Source: Carnobacterium iners
Lineage (GTDB): Bacteria; Bacillota; Bacilli; Lactobacillales; Carnobacteriaceae
NCBI RefSeq assembly: GCF_900177385.1
Contig: NZ_FXBJ01000002.1
Span: 1,802,001-1,866,000 of the forward strand
Length of the DNA: 64,000 bases
Reading direction: 5' to 3'
Shown here: piece after piece, positions 19,115-28,846 of the stretch
Layout: every line of letters begins with the position of its first letter
Numbering within the stretch: the stretch's first letter is position 1
The notes under the pieces: model-generated
What the model saw: the letters and a program-made list of their open reading frames with translations, nothing else
What the model was told of the DNA's origin: nothing
The model's database searches: none
Made by a program: the position numbers and the translations under genes

Positions 19115-20920
19115 ATGAATAAAGTAAATAACTTAACCATTCGGATTTGGTTAATTACGGTACTACTTTTAGGATTTTGTTTTATTGCCACAACAGAGCT
19201 GTATAGTCATGTGTATCAAAATAATATACAAATGAACTATATTTCTGATTATGAAAAAATGATTCAAACAATCGAAAAACGGCTGGCAGATGACCAAAAT
19301 GTTACCACTGCAAGTATGGATAATTTTAAAGCGCACGATTCTCATCTATTTATGTCTCTTCACATTGAGGGAGAACCCGTTTTAAATTTTTCTAAAGAGT
19401 CACAGAGTTTTTTCTTGAGCTACAAAGATAGTTTGTTGACTGATGCAAGTATAAAAGAAGCTTTTATTAATAAAGAAGATACACAAGTTGTTAGCGATAA
19501 AATTCGTTTTGAAAATACAAGTGGCTTGTTTATTTTTAGAGTTAAGAATCTGGTCATTGAGGGAAAAAAAGCTGTTCTTTATTCGGTTGTAGATTTATCT
19601 TTTTTAAATGAGGCCGAACAAAAAATGAATAGTTGGATTTTAAGTATTTTTGCTGTTTATGGACTTTTAGCTGTTTTATTCTTGTATTTTTTACAAAAAA
19701 ATTTAGGTGAACCGCTAAATAAGTTGAGAGATATTGCTTTTGACTATGCAAAAAATGATTTCAATCAAAAAGCGTCGGTAAAATACAAAGATGAACTATC
19801 ACAATTAGCTTTAGCAATGAATAAAATGAAAAAATCGTTTGAGACAACAGGAGCAGCGACTAGACAAGAAAAAGAACTTCTAGAGAAAATAGTTGCTTCT
19901 ATTTCAACCGGAATATTGTATTATAATCAAGAAAAAACACTTTTAATGTCCAATCCATTAGGGGAAGAATTTCTGCGTAATTGGGATGCCTTTGAAAATG
20001 TAAAAGATTACCAATTACCTGAATTTTTAGCAGATAAAATAGATAAAGTTATTGAAAAATCAGAAAAAGTTTATGATGACCTTATGATTAATGATTTTTA
20101 TTTCCAACTATCTTTGGTTCCTTTATTTGACGAAGATATGAAAAATGTTCGTGGAGTCTTAGTTTCATTAAAGGAATTAACAAAAGAACGACACTTAGAT
20201 AAAATGAGGGTAGACTTTATTAGCAATATTTCTCATGAATTGCGTACGCCTTTAGTCATGATTCAAGGGTATAGTGAAGCGATTATTGATAATATTGCTG
20301 AAACAGATGAAGAAAAGCATGAAATGGCGATGATCATTAGTGATGAAGCGAAACGAATGAATCGTCTTGTTAATGAAATGCTTGACTTATCTCGTATGGA
20401 AGCTGGTTATATCGATTTAATTATTGAAGACATCTTTTTAGAAGATTTCTTTAAAAATATATTATCATTATTTAAGCGATTTGCTAATGAAAACCATGTA
20501 AAATTATTACTAGAAATTGATCCAGAGATTCGCACTTATCCAATGGATGGCGATAAAATGAATCAAGTTTTTGTTAACCTCGTTCATAATGCTATTCATC
20601 ACTCATCGACAACTGAACGAGATGGTGCAGAAGTAATGATTCGAGTCCAACTAGATAAAATAATCGACGAAGTCCAGATGGAGATTGTTGATAATGGCCC
20701 CGGTATTTTAGAAGAAGATATGCCTTACGTATTTGACCGCTTTTATAAAGCAGACAAATCTCGAGTGAACAACAACTCTAATAAGGTTGGAACAGGTATT
20801 GGGTTGTCTATTGTTAAGACCATTATCGAAGAACATGGTGGTTATATTGAAGTTTCAAGTATGATAAATAAAATAACAACCTTTAGAATTCACTTTCCAT
20901 ATTCAGATAACACTATCTAA
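19115..20920 (+). CDS. resE: Sensor histidine kinase, ResE/SrrB type
   Basis: A 601-residue membrane kinase, partner of the regulator eight bases upstream. A first membrane segment (about 10-30), an extracellular sensor region (about 35-168), a second membrane segment (about 172-192), a HAMP linker and a PAS-like region (about 258-355) come before the kinase core. The phosphorylated His is H374 in ISNISHELRTPL. ATP-binding motifs are NQVFVNLVHNAIHHS (N box), DNGPGIL (G1) and GTGIGLSIVK (G2). The extracellular ligand is unknown. AGGTTAG lies before the ATG. Confidence 0.88.
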   Translation: MNKVNNLTIRIWLITVLLLGFCFIATTELYSHVYQNNIQMNYISDYEKMIQTIEKRLADDQNVTTASMDNFKAHDSHLFMSLHIEGEPVLNFSKESQSFFLSYKDSLLTDASIKEAFINKEDTQVVSDKIRFENTSGLFIFRVKNLVIEGKKAVLYSVVDLSFLNEAEQKMNSWILSIFAVYGLLAVLFLYFLQKNLGEPLNKLRDIAFDYAKNDFNQKASVKYKDELSQLALAMNKMKKSFETTGAATRQEKELLEKIVASISTGILYYNQEKTLLMSNPLGEEFLRNWDAFENVKDYQLPEFLADKIDKVIEKSEKVYDDLMINDFYFQLSLVPLFDEDMKNVRGVLVSLKELTKERHLDKMRVDFISNISHELRTPLVMIQGYSEAIIDNIAETDEEKHEMAMIISDEAKRMNRLVNEMLDLSRMEAGYIDLIIEDIFLEDFFKNILSLFKRFANENHVKLLLEIDPEIRTYPMDGDKMNQVFVNLVHNAIHHSSTTERDGAEVMIRVQLDKIIDEVQMEIVDNGPGILEEDMPYVFDRFYKADKSRVNNNSNKVGTGIGLSIVKTIIEEHGGYIEVSSMINKITTFRIHFPYSDNTI

Positions 20921-20933
20921 TAGTAAGTGGAGC

Positions 20934-20962
20934 TTGCAAATAAAGATAATATAGCTTATACT
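20934..20962 (+). promoter_or_regulatory. Sigma-A promoter of the FMN riboswitch-ribU unit
   Basis: TTGCAA, 17 bases, TATACT. The predicted start lies about 30 bases before the riboswitch. Confidence 0.7.
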
Positions 20963-21000
20963 AAAATAGTACAAATGTTGTACTAATAAAATAGACGATT

Positions 21001-21117
21001 CGTCTTCAGGGGCAGGGTGTAATTCCCGACCGGTGGTATAGTCCACGAACTAGATAGCATTTCTAGTTGAACTGGTTTAATTCCAGTACCGACAGTAAAG
21101 TCTGGATAAAGAAGATG
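21001..21117 (+). promoter_or_regulatory. FMN riboswitch (RFN element)
   Basis: The conserved RFN blocks are present in order: CTTCAGGGGCAGGGTG, AATTCCCGACCGGTGGT, AGTCCACGA, then GAACTGG, AATTCCAGTACCGACAG, TAAAGTCTGGAT and the closing GAAGA that pairs with the first block. FMN binding is expected to favour the terminator at 21148-21192 and lower ribU expression. Confidence 0.97.
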
Positions 21118-21147
21118 GGGCTTATTTGAATATAATACTGTTCACAT

Positions 21148-21192
21148 GCTCTGTTTAATTTTTCTGAAGAGAAATTAGACGAGCGTATTTTT
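21148..21192 (+). terminator. Expression-platform terminator of the FMN riboswitch
   Basis: GCTC and GTTTAATTT..CT on the left pair with AGAAATTAGAC and GAGC on the right around GAAG, followed by ATTTTTT. It lies between the aptamer and the ribU ribosome binding site. Confidence 0.8.
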
Positions 21193-21257
21193 TATAGTGT
21201 TTTTTTTGGTAGGCCCAAGAATGCTCAAGCTGATGAGTCCTTTCAGGAGGATTTTTT

Positions 21258-21863
21258 ATGCAAACCCGTAATACAAAAAAATTAGTCGGTGTATCTATGC
21301 TTGCTGCAGTTGCATTCGTACTAATGTTTTTCGCTTTTCCAATCATACCAGGCGTCACTTTTTTGAAAATCGATTTTAGTGATATTCCCGTTCTGTTAGG
21401 TATGTTTTTATATGGACCAGTAGCAGGAATAGCCGTAGCGGTTATTCGAACCATTCTTCATTATGTGCAAACGGGCGGAGATGCGGGTTACCCAATAGGA
21501 GACACAGCTAGCTTGATAGCTTCCTTGGCGTATACATTACCCATTTACTACATTATGAACACGAAAGCTGAAAAAGCTAAAAATGTTGTTTTAGCTAACG
21601 TACTAGGAACGGTATCATTGACCACCGTATTATCTTTATTAAATGCTTATGTCTTAATCCCACTATACTTTTTAGTGTTGAACTTTAGTGTTGGACCAAT
21701 ACAAAAGTATGTCTTTTATGGGGTTGTACCTTTTAATTTAATCAAAGGTATCGTCGTTAGTACAGTCTTTATTGCCTTATACAAAAAAATGAAACCTTGG
21801 ATAATTAAAAACCAAGTGAGTCAACTTACAGAAACGAGCTACCTAACATTAGAAAAAAAATAA
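21258..21863 (+). CDS. ribU: Riboflavin ECF transporter S component RibU
   Basis: RibU is the substrate-binding membrane subunit of an energy-coupling-factor importer for riboflavin; its EcfA and EcfT partners are encoded elsewhere. The 201-residue protein has about six membrane segments, with FLKIDFSDIPVLLGMFLYGP and AGIAVAVIRTILHYVQTG typical of the RibU/FmnP family. CAGGAGG precedes the ATG. Control by the FMN riboswitch upstream fixes the substrate with good certainty. A strong terminator follows. Confidence 0.95.
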   Translation: MQTRNTKKLVGVSMLAAVAFVLMFFAFPIIPGVTFLKIDFSDIPVLLGMFLYGPVAGIAVAVIRTILHYVQTGGDAGYPIGDTASLIASLAYTLPIYYIMNTKAEKAKNVVLANVLGTVSLTTVLSLLNAYVLIPLYFLVLNFSVGPIQKYVFYGVVPFNLIKGIVVSTVFIALYKKMKPWIIKNQVSQLTETSYLTLEKK

Positions 21864-21868
21864 CAAGG

Positions 21869-21905
21869 AAATGATTTCGTATCTCTTACGAAATCATTTT
21901 TTTAT
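21869..21905 (+). terminator. Rho-independent terminator after ribU
   Basis: A perfect 13-base stem AAATGATTTCGTA with its complement, loop TCTCT, then a run of seven T. Confidence 0.92.
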
Positions 21906-21996
21906 TTACTTTAAATAAATTTTTAAGGAATTTATAGTGATTTTTTGGTATATTAAACGTGTATTATAAAGAAAATTAAAAAGGAGTTGTGCTGTT

Positions 21997-23067
21997 TTGA
22001 ATAGGCTATCTTATCTTGATTATTTTTATTTATCTTTGTTTTCAAAAACGTATTCAAAAAAAGCTTCTACTATTTACCATATTTTTACTGGTAAAAAAAC
22101 GGCATCAATCCTTTATAGCGCTGAAAGGTATCACCTAACTTATGTTTTTGCCTTATTTCCAAAATTAAATCGCAGTCAATTTAATAAGAGTATAGAAAAA
22201 CTAGCTCATTTGAATCACCTTTCACAATCAGGAGAAAAAATGGAGTATTATTTATCAGATAGCGGAGAAAAAGAATCTGTTGGGTTTTTTAATAGCCACT
22301 ATTATCCTAAACAGTTAAATTACCTTCAAAATGGGCTTGCACTCAACCATTTTTGGCGTACACTTCAATTGATTACACAAGTTTTATCTGAAGTTAGGCA
22401 TAAAAATAAACTGTATACTCCAATAGAAAAAGAATGGGAAAAACAATATTGGCTCAAACTTTGGCTCAAAAAAAGCAATAAGGATAAACAAGAACTAGCA
22501 GTAATATTTGGTAATGAATGGATTTTGATTTTGAATGAACTGCCTTTAATTAACGCTGAAATACTAACTGCTAATTTATCTGGTCATAATAATACGGGCA
22601 AGACTCAAAATCAGTTAGCTGAAGCATATAAAAAAGAGGCGATTGAAGTTCATTTGATTGTGCTTGATTCGCTAGCTTGCATCGGGAAAATAATAGAGCA
22701 GTATCCTAAAAAAACGCCATTATTTTTTTCAATCTATAAAGAGATGTTGCAAACTCATGTTGGGACAACTACTAGTGCTATTTTGACGAAGCAGTATTTA
22801 TTAGGAGGTTATTCAGTTGAAGATACTGCAAAGTATCGGCAACTAAAACTAAGTACAATCAATGAACATGTTATTGAAATAAGTATTATGGATCCTTTAT
22901 TTGATTTATCAGCAATTTTACCATTAGATAGATTTAAAGAAATTGAGCAACTGTTAAAAGAAACACCTGCTCTTACATACCAAGAAATGCTTGAAAAAAA
23001 GCCGGAAGTTCTTTTTTTATGGTTTCGCCTAGCTCAAATAGAAAGGAATCGAAATAGTGACGAATGA
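21997..23067 (+). CDS. ypbB: YpbB-like protein with C-terminal helix-turn-helix
   Basis: This 356-residue protein corresponds to YpbB, encoded just before a RecQ helicase in Bacillus. Its role is not established; the genetic link suggests a helicase accessory function. The N-terminal half contains STIYHIFTGKKTASIL, and the C-terminal 100 residues carry a helix-turn-helix with GYSVEDTAKYRQLKLSTINEHVIEI, the type found in RecQ-associated HTH_40 domains. The start is a TTG with AAGGAG ten bases upstream; no in-frame ATG is near. The end overlaps the recQ start by 11 bases, so the two are translationally coupled. Confidence 0.75.
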   Translation: MNRLSYLDYFYLSLFSKTYSKKASTIYHIFTGKKTASILYSAERYHLTYVFALFPKLNRSQFNKSIEKLAHLNHLSQSGEKMEYYLSDSGEKESVGFFNSHYYPKQLNYLQNGLALNHFWRTLQLITQVLSEVRHKNKLYTPIEKEWEKQYWLKLWLKKSNKDKQELAVIFGNEWILILNELPLINAEILTANLSGHNNTGKTQNQLAEAYKKEAIEVHLIVLDSLACIGKIIEQYPKKTPLFFSIYKEMLQTHVGTTTSAILTKQYLLGGYSVEDTAKYRQLKLSTINEHVIEISIMDPLFDLSAILPLDRFKEIEQLLKETPALTYQEMLEKKPEVLFLWFRLAQIERNRNSDE

Positions 23068-24502
23068 GGAAAAGATTAAAGATATTTTGCTTCACCAGTT
23101 TGGTTATACTTATTTTCGTGAAGGACAAGAAGAAGCTATTTTAGCAGCTTTGGATGGAAAAGATACACTAGTTATGTTACCGACAGGTACCGGTAAATCA
23201 ATTTGCTATCAAATAACAGGATACTGCTTAGAAGGGATTGTCTTGATTGTTTCTCCTCTGCTTTCATTAATGCAAGATCAAGTTGATCAAATGAAACGGA
23301 TGGGAGAAAAAAGAGTCACTGCATTGAATAGTTTAATGAGTAGTGAAGAAAGAAAATGGGTTATGTCTCATTTAACTGACTATAAGTTCATTTTTTTATC
23401 GCCAGAAATGTTGCAACAAAAGTATGTTTTAGCTAAACTCAAATCGTTAACGATTAGTGTAATGGCTATTGACGAAGCTCATTGTATCTCTCAATGGGGA
23501 ATGGATTTTAGGCTAGAATACTTAGGATTAGGGATGGTCCGTAAAGAATTAAATAATCCATTAACGATGGCTTTGACAGCTACAGCAACTGAAGTCGTTC
23601 GCGAAGAAATTTTAACCTCTTTATTTTTAGAGCAAGATAAGACGACTCAAATTCTATACTCTGTTGATCGTCCTAATATCGCCTTAACAACAATAAATTG
23701 TTCCCACGATAAGGATGAACAATTATTAAATCAAATTAAAAATTTATCTAAACCTGGTATTATTTATTTTTCAAGTAAGAAAAAAGCAGATCAAATAGCT
23801 TCATGGTTAAAAAAAGAAACAAGCTACACTGTTGAAAGCTACCATTCAGATATCATTAATGAAGATAAAATTAAGATACAACAGCAATTTATACAGAATG
23901 AAATCGAACTTATCTGTGCAACAAGTGCCTTCGGAATGGGAATCAACAAAGAAAATATCCGCTTTGTCATCCATTATCATATGCCCGCTAGTGTAGAGTC
24001 TTATTTACAAGAAGTAGGAAGATGTGGCAGAGACGGACAGCAAAGCATCGCTGTGTTGCTTTTCGAAGCAGGTGACCAATTCTTGCAAAAAAGGCTGCAA
24101 GAACAAAGCTTACCGAATAATGCGATGTTAGAATATGCGTATCGCCATAAAAAAATACCTGAGGGAAGTTGCAGTGAGACCCAACAACAGTTGTTAGAAA
24201 ATTATCTCTCATCAGGAACACCGATTAATCAAGCTAAATCTCAAATACTTGGTAGAGAACGTCAAAAAGATCGGCAATTAGAGTATATGGTGCACTATAG
24301 TCAAACCACTGACTGCAAAAGAAGTTTTCTTCTTTATTATTTCAATGAGAAATTAATTAAGAACCCATCCTATTGTTGCTCTAGTTGTGGCTTAGACCAA
24401 GAGTTTTATGATAAAATAAAAGAAAAAGAAAAACTAACTCATTTTTCTATCTCAAAAAGTTGGAAAGAAAAGATAGAAGAGTTGTTTTTACTATCGGAAT
24501 AA
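23057..24502 (+). CDS. recQ: RecQ family ATP-dependent DNA helicase
   Basis: A 3'-5' DNA helicase for recombination and fork repair. The 481-residue protein has LPTGTGKSICYQ (Walker A), AIDEAHCISQWG (DEAH box plus aromatic loop), ALTATATEVV, FSSKKKAD, SAFGMGINKENIRFVIHY and QEVGRCGRDG. A zinc-binding region with CKRSFLLYYF and CCSSCG follows. The HRDC domain is absent, which matches the short RecS-type proteins of Bacillus. The GTG start overlaps ypbB, with AAGGAA upstream. Confidence 0.93.
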   Translation: MTNEEKIKDILLHQFGYTYFREGQEEAILAALDGKDTLVMLPTGTGKSICYQITGYCLEGIVLIVSPLLSLMQDQVDQMKRMGEKRVTALNSLMSSEERKWVMSHLTDYKFIFLSPEMLQQKYVLAKLKSLTISVMAIDEAHCISQWGMDFRLEYLGLGMVRKELNNPLTMALTATATEVVREEILTSLFLEQDKTTQILYSVDRPNIALTTINCSHDKDEQLLNQIKNLSKPGIIYFSSKKKADQIASWLKKETSYTVESYHSDIINEDKIKIQQQFIQNEIELICATSAFGMGINKENIRFVIHYHMPASVESYLQEVGRCGRDGQQSIAVLLFEAGDQFLQKRLQEQSLPNNAMLEYAYRHKKIPEGSCSETQQQLLENYLSSGTPINQAKSQILGRERQKDRQLEYMVHYSQTTDCKRSFLLYYFNEKLIKNPSYCCSSCGLDQEFYDKIKEKEKLTHFSISKSWKEKIEELFLLSE

Positions 24503-24504
24503 GG

Positions 24505-24534
24505 AAGACAAGATTCTTTAAGTTATGGTACAAT
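24505..24534 (+). promoter_or_regulatory. Probable promoter of the LysM protein gene
   Basis: AAGACA, 18 bases, TACAAT with an extended -10 (TGGTACAAT). Confidence 0.5.
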
Positions 24535-24564
24535 AAAATCTAATATATTTAGGAGGAGTACTTT

Positions 24565-25167
24565 ATGTCTAAAAAAGATTCTAAAAATAACAAAGACAAT
24601 GAGGTCTGGACACGGAAATTTGAAAATAATGTAGACGATGAAAAAGATACTTCTTTAAGAGGAGCCAGGAAAAAAGCTGAAAGAGGTATTTCTCCAGTAG
24701 CTACGTCTCTTATTATTTTTTTGGCCTTATTGTTTATTTTACCAATAGCTACTTATACGTTCATTCTAAATGAACGAAGCGATGAAGAAGGATTCAAAGC
24801 TAATGAAGATAGAGTAACTATCACAAAAAGTAGCAGCAGTGAAAAACTAAGTTCCAAAAAGAAAGATTCTGCTTCTGAAAAACCGACATTATCTGTATCA
24901 ACAGAAGAAGTTATTGAAAAAGCACCAGAACAGCCTGCACCAGTAGAAGAAAAGCCAATAGTTACGGAACCTGTAGCCCCTGTGACTCCAGAACCTGAAG
25001 TAAAAGAGCCTGTTGTAGAAGAAACTAGTAAGACCTATACAGTCGTTGCGGGAGATAACCTCTATCGGATTGGATTAAATCACGGGATGACAACTGCTCA
25101 ATTAAGAGCCTTAAATGGTTTAACTAGCGATAGCGTGAGTGTTGGAACGGTGTTAAAAGTAAAATAG
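24565..25167 (+). CDS. Membrane-anchored LysM domain protein
   Basis: A 200-residue type II membrane protein. The charged cytoplasmic head (about 1-45) is followed by one membrane segment (about 48-68), a linker rich in Ser, Lys, Glu and Pro (about 75-152), and a single C-terminal LysM domain (about 155-200, TYTVVAGDNLYRIGLNHGMT), which binds peptidoglycan. The layout and the place before cmk match the SAG1386/EF1546 family of surface proteins in Lactobacillales. Its role is probably wall-associated; no enzyme domain is present. AGGAGGAG precedes the ATG. Confidence 0.85.
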   Translation: MSKKDSKNNKDNEVWTRKFENNVDDEKDTSLRGARKKAERGISPVATSLIIFLALLFILPIATYTFILNERSDEEGFKANEDRVTITKSSSSEKLSSKKKDSASEKPTLSVSTEEVIEKAPEQPAPVEEKPIVTEPVAPVTPEPEVKEPVVEETSKTYTVVAGDNLYRIGLNHGMTTAQLRALNGLTSDSVSVGTVLKVK

Positions 25168-25186
25168 GGGAATAACTTAATTAACT

Positions 25187-25215
25187 AAAGGCCGTCTTTG
25201 GACGGTTTTTATTTT
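25187..25215 (+). terminator. Short terminator before cmk
   Basis: CCGTC TTTG GACGG is followed by TTTTTATTTT. Some readthrough into cmk, which starts 28 bases later, is likely, because no other cmk promoter is visible. Confidence 0.7.
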
Positions 25216-25242
25216 GAAAATAGAAAGAAGGTAGTTTTAAGA

Positions 25243-25917
25243 ATGACGAACAAAATGATGATTGCGATTGACGGACCAGCTTCTGCTGGTAAAAGTACGG
25301 TAGCTAAACTCTTAGCAAATGAACTAGGTTACATCTATTGTGATACTGGTGCAATGTATCGTGCATTGACTTATGAAGCTTTACAAAAAGGAATAAATTT
25401 AGAAGATGAAGAAGCTTTGATTATTTTATTAGAAAAAAATGCTATTTCTTTTGAACCTACTGAAAAAAACCAAAAAGTTTATTTAAATAATAAAGAAGTA
25501 ACGGAGGCCATTCGTCAACCTGACGTAACAAATTCTGTTTCTGCCGTAGCTGCACACAGTCAAGTCAGGAAAGAATTAGTAAAAAGACAACAAAAAATAG
25601 CAGATAAAGGTGGGGTCGTTATGGATGGGCGAGATATAGGTACAACGGTCTTACCCCATGCAGAAGTGAAAATTTTTCTAATCGCCAGTGTTGAAGAAAG
25701 AGCTGAAAGACGTTACAAAGAAAATAAATTAAATGGGATTGATACTCCTTTGGAACAATTAAAAAAAGAAATCTCAGATCGAGACTACAAAGACTCACAT
25801 AGAGAATCTTCTCCTTTAACTAAAGCAGAAGATGCCGTCTTATTGGATACAACTAGTTTAGATATCCAACAAGTTATCGGAAAAATTAAAGAAGTTGTTA
25901 GTTCAAGAATTAGTTAA
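25243..25917 (+). CDS. cmk: Cytidylate kinase
   Basis: Cmk phosphorylates CMP and dCMP to the diphosphates. The 224-residue protein opens with the P-loop [16 protein letters not shown], then [12 protein letters not shown] and the CMP-binding [19 protein letters not shown], and [13 protein letters not shown] near the end. The ATG chosen has AAGGT about ten bases upstream and places the P-loop at the usual distance; a longer in-frame start would run through the preceding terminator. It precedes the S1 gene, as in Bacillus (cmk-ypfD). Confidence 0.96.
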   Translation: MTNKMMIAIDGPASAGKSTVAKLLANELGYIYCDTGAMYRALTYEALQKGINLEDEEALIILLEKNAISFEPTEKNQKVYLNNKEVTEAIRQPDVTNSVSAVAAHSQVRKELVKRQQKIADKGGVVMDGRDIGTTVLPHAEVKIFLIASVEERAERRYKENKLNGIDTPLEQLKKEISDRDYKDSHRESSPLTKAEDAVLLDTTSLDIQQVIGKIKEVVSSRIS

Positions 25918-26008
25918 ATTTTTTTAAATTAAATCGTCTCTTTCTATCTCAAAATGAGTGAACAGCAGGATAATAAAAATATTTGGTTAAAAAACAACTT
26001 GTAAAGAT

Positions 26009-26055
26009 AAGAGTCAGGTCTATTTTTGTAGGCCTTATTCTGGCATTTTTTTATG
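26009..26055 (+). terminator. Possible attenuator or terminator before the S1 gene
   Basis: AGGTCTA pairs with TAGGCCT around TTTTTG, and TTTTTTT follows after CTGGCA. It stands 58 bases before the rpsA start codon and could be a cmk terminator or a leader attenuator. Confidence 0.4.
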
Positions 26056-26112
26056 ATATTAGGTAAAATGGAATAAGAAAGAGTTATTTGGGTAAATTAG
26101 GAGGACAAAAAC

Positions 26113-27342
26113 ATGACAGATCAAAAAGACAAAAACGAAGGATTAGAACAAGAATCAATGTTGGAAGCTTTAGATAGTGTGCAAGAAATTCACATTGGTG
26201 ATACTGTTAAAGGGGAAATTTTGAAAATTCAAGATAACAAACAAGTAATTGTTGGGATTCTTGGTGGAGGTGTAGAAGGTGTAATTCCTAACAATGAGTT
26301 ATCTGCCGCACCTTTTGAAGATGTTACAGAGATTGTAAATGTTGGCGATATCGTTGACTTAGTTGTAATCAAAGAAATTAAAGAAAAAGAAAACGGCAGC
26401 TTTTTACTTTCTAAACGTCGTATTGATGCTAAACAAGTATGGGAAAAAATTCAAAAAGATTTTGAAGAAGGCACAATTATCGAAGCACCTGTGAAAGAAG
26501 TTGTTAAGGGTGGATTAGTTGTTGATGCAGGCGTTAGAGGATTTGTACCGGCATCAATGGTAGACATTCAATTTGTAGATGATTTTTCAGCATATAAAGG
26601 AAAAATACTTGCATTTAAAATAATGGAAATAGAACCTAGCGAAAATCGTTTAATTCTTTCACATAAAGCTGTTTTGCAAGCTGAAAGTGACTTGAATAAA
26701 AAGAAAGTTATGCAAGAATTGAAAGAAAATGATACCGTCAAAGGGAAAGTCGCTCGTTTAACAAACTTTGGTGCTTTTATTGATTTAGGTGGAGTTGACG
26801 GATTGGTTCATATTTCCCAAATTTCCTATGATCACATTAAAAATCCAGCAGATGTCTTATCGATAGGACAAGAAGTAGATGTTAAAATCCTTTCCGTTGA
26901 CGAAGAAGCTGGCCGTATCTCCCTATCTATTAAAGATACGTTGCCTGGACCTTGGGATAATATTGAAGATCGTGCAGCAGTAGATACTGTTTTAGATGGT
27001 AAAGTTAAGAGATTAACAAGTTTTGGGGCATTTGTTGAAGTCTACCCAGGTGTAGAGGGACTTGTTCATATCTCTCAAATTTCTCACAATCACATTGCTA
27101 CACCTCACGAAGTTTTAAGTGAAGGCCAAGAAATTAAAGTCAAAGTGCTTGATTTAAACACTGAAAATCAACGTTTATCATTAAGCATTAAGGCATTAGA
27201 AGATAAACCACAACAACAACCAAAACCACGAGAAGAAAAGTATGAGATGCCAGAAATGGACTCAGGATTTACTATTGGGGATATCCTTGGAAATCAACTT
27301 TCTGATATTACTTCTGGCAAAGAAGATACTGACCAAAACTAA
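26113..27342 (+). CDS. rpsA: Ribosomal protein S1 homologue with four S1 domains
   Basis: A 409-residue S1-type protein (YpfD in Bacillus), thought to bind mRNA at the 30S subunit. Four OB-fold S1 domains are visible at about 30-105, 120-185, 200-272 and 285-360; domains three and four have the clearest motifs (NFGAFIDLGGVDGLVHISQIS and SFGAFVEVYPGVEGLVHISQ). It lacks the first two domains of E. coli S1, as usual in low-GC Gram-positives. GGAGGA lies before the ATG. It ends with a glutamine- and proline-rich linker and a hydrophobic patch. Confidence 0.92.
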   Translation: MTDQKDKNEGLEQESMLEALDSVQEIHIGDTVKGEILKIQDNKQVIVGILGGGVEGVIPNNELSAAPFEDVTEIVNVGDIVDLVVIKEIKEKENGSFLLSKRRIDAKQVWEKIQKDFEEGTIIEAPVKEVVKGGLVVDAGVRGFVPASMVDIQFVDDFSAYKGKILAFKIMEIEPSENRLILSHKAVLQAESDLNKKKVMQELKENDTVKGKVARLTNFGAFIDLGGVDGLVHISQISYDHIKNPADVLSIGQEVDVKILSVDEEAGRISLSIKDTLPGPWDNIEDRAAVDTVLDGKVKRLTSFGAFVEVYPGVEGLVHISQISHNHIATPHEVLSEGQEIKVKVLDLNTENQRLSLSIKALEDKPQQQPKPREEKYEMPEMDSGFTIGDILGNQLSDITSGKEDTDQN

Positions 27343-27361
27343 TTTAATCTAAACAAACAAT

Positions 27362-27402
27362 AAGACATGTGGCAGATTCTTTAGCTACATGTCTTTATTT
27401 TC
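27362..27402 (+). terminator. Rho-independent terminator after rpsA
   Basis: AAGACATGTGGC pairs with GCTACATGTCTT (one G-U pair) around a ten-base loop, then TATTTT. Confidence 0.85.
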
Positions 27403-27532
27403 CTGAAAATAAGAATAAAAGGATGAAGTTTGTTAATTAAAGCGGTTTCATTAAGCAAAAGCTTGCAAATTCAAGCTCTGTTCTATAAACTAACTAAAGA
27501 AATAAGAAATTAATTAGAAGGAGGCTAAAGCA

Positions 27533-28846
27533 ATGGCAAAACCAGTTATCGCCATCGTTGGTCGTCCAAACGTAGGAAAATCAACAATTTTTAACCGAAT
27601 CGTAGGCGAACGTATTTCAATTGTAGAAGATATTTCAGGAGTAACTAGAGATCGTATTTACTCTCAAGCTGAATGGCTAGGCAAAGAATTTAATTTGATT
27701 GATACAGGTGGAATTGATTTAGGAGACGAACCATTCCTTGATCAAATAAAATACCAAGCAGAAATTGCAATGGAAGAAGCAGACGTGATTATCTTTATTA
27801 CAAATAGTCGAGATAGTGTAACAGATGCTGATGAAAATGTCGCAAAAATTTTGTACCGTACAAAAAAACCTGTACTATTAGCAGTAAACAAAGTAGATAA
27901 TCCAGATATGCGTGCCGAGATTTTTGATTTTTATACGCTTGGATTAGGTGAACCATACCCTATTTCAGGAAGCCACGGATTAGGTATAGGAGACTTACTT
28001 GATGCAGCAATCGGTCATTTCCCTGAAGAAGAAGAGGAAGAATACGATGACTCAGTTATAAAATTCAGTCTTATCGGCCGACCAAACGTTGGTAAATCTT
28101 CTATTATTAACGCTATGTTGGGTGAAGAACGTGTTATCGTATCAAGTGTAGCAGGAACAACTCGTGATGCTATTGATACACAATTCACAGATAACGAAGG
28201 AACAGAATTTGTCATGATTGATACAGCCGGTATGAGAAAACGCGGTAAAGTATACGAATCAACTGAAAAATACAGCGTCATGAGAGCACTTAGAGCGATT
28301 GAACGTTCGGATGTTGTTTTAGTTGTATTAAATGCTGAAGAAGGCATAAGAGAGCAAGACAAAAAAGTTGCTGGCTATGCACATGAAGCTGGTAAGGGAG
28401 TTATCATTGTTGTAAACAAATGGGATACTCTTGATAAAGACAACAATACTGTCAAAGATTTTGAAAGAGACATTCGTAGCGAGTTTGCGTACTTGAGCTA
28501 TGCACCAATCGTATTTGTTTCAGCTGTTACAAAACAGCGCCTAAACAAATTACCTGAAATAATCAAACGAGTAAGTGAGAATCAACGTTTACGTATTCAA
28601 TCATCTGTTTTGAACGATGTGATTTTAGATGCTGTGGCAATGAATCCTACTCCAACAGATAAAGGTAAGAGATTGAGAATTTTCTACGCAACACAAGTAG
28701 CAATAAAACCACCAACATTTGTTGTATTTGTAAATGATCCTGAGATGATGCATTTTTCTTATTCACGTTTCTTAGAAAATCGAATCAGAGACACCTTTGT
28801 TTTTGAAGGAACTCCTATACGAATCCTTACACGTCAAAGAAAATAA
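27533..28846 (+). CDS. der: Ribosome biogenesis GTPase Der (EngA)
   Basis: Der is an essential tandem GTPase needed for 50S assembly. The 437-residue protein has G1 motif [12 protein letters not shown] in domain one and [12 protein letters not shown] in domain two, G3 motifs DTGG and DTAGM, NKVD and NKWD, and a C-terminal KH-like domain (about 350-437). GGAGG lies before the ATG. It is 190 bases from rpsA and separated by a terminator; the gap also has a small AGCTTG/CAAGCT hairpin. Confidence 0.97.
   Translation: MAKPVIAIVGRPNVGKSTIFNRIVGERISIVEDISGVTRDRIYSQAEWLGKEFNLIDTGGIDLGDEPFLDQIKYQAEIAMEEADVIIFITNSRDSVTDADENVAKILYRTKKPVLLAVNKVDNPDMRAEIFDFYTLGLGEPYPISGSHGLGIGDLLDAAIGHFPEEEEEEYDDSVIKFSLIGRPNVGKSSIINAMLGEERVIVSSVAGTTRDAIDTQFTDNEGTEFVMIDTAGMRKRGKVYESTEKYSVMRALRAIERSDVVLVVLNAEEGIREQDKKVAGYAHEAGKGVIIVVNKWDTLDKDNNTVKDFERDIRSEFAYLSYAPIVFVSAVTKQRLNKLPEIIKRVSENQRLRIQSSVLNDVILDAVAMNPTPTDKGKRLRIFYATQVAIKPPTFVVFVNDPEMMHFSYSRFLENRIRDTFVFEGTPIRILTRQRK

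Noticed and set aside
27441-27462. cre-like sequence before der
   Set aside because: TTAAAGCGGTTTCA fits 12 of 14 positions but breaks the central CGY; no reason for carbon control of der.
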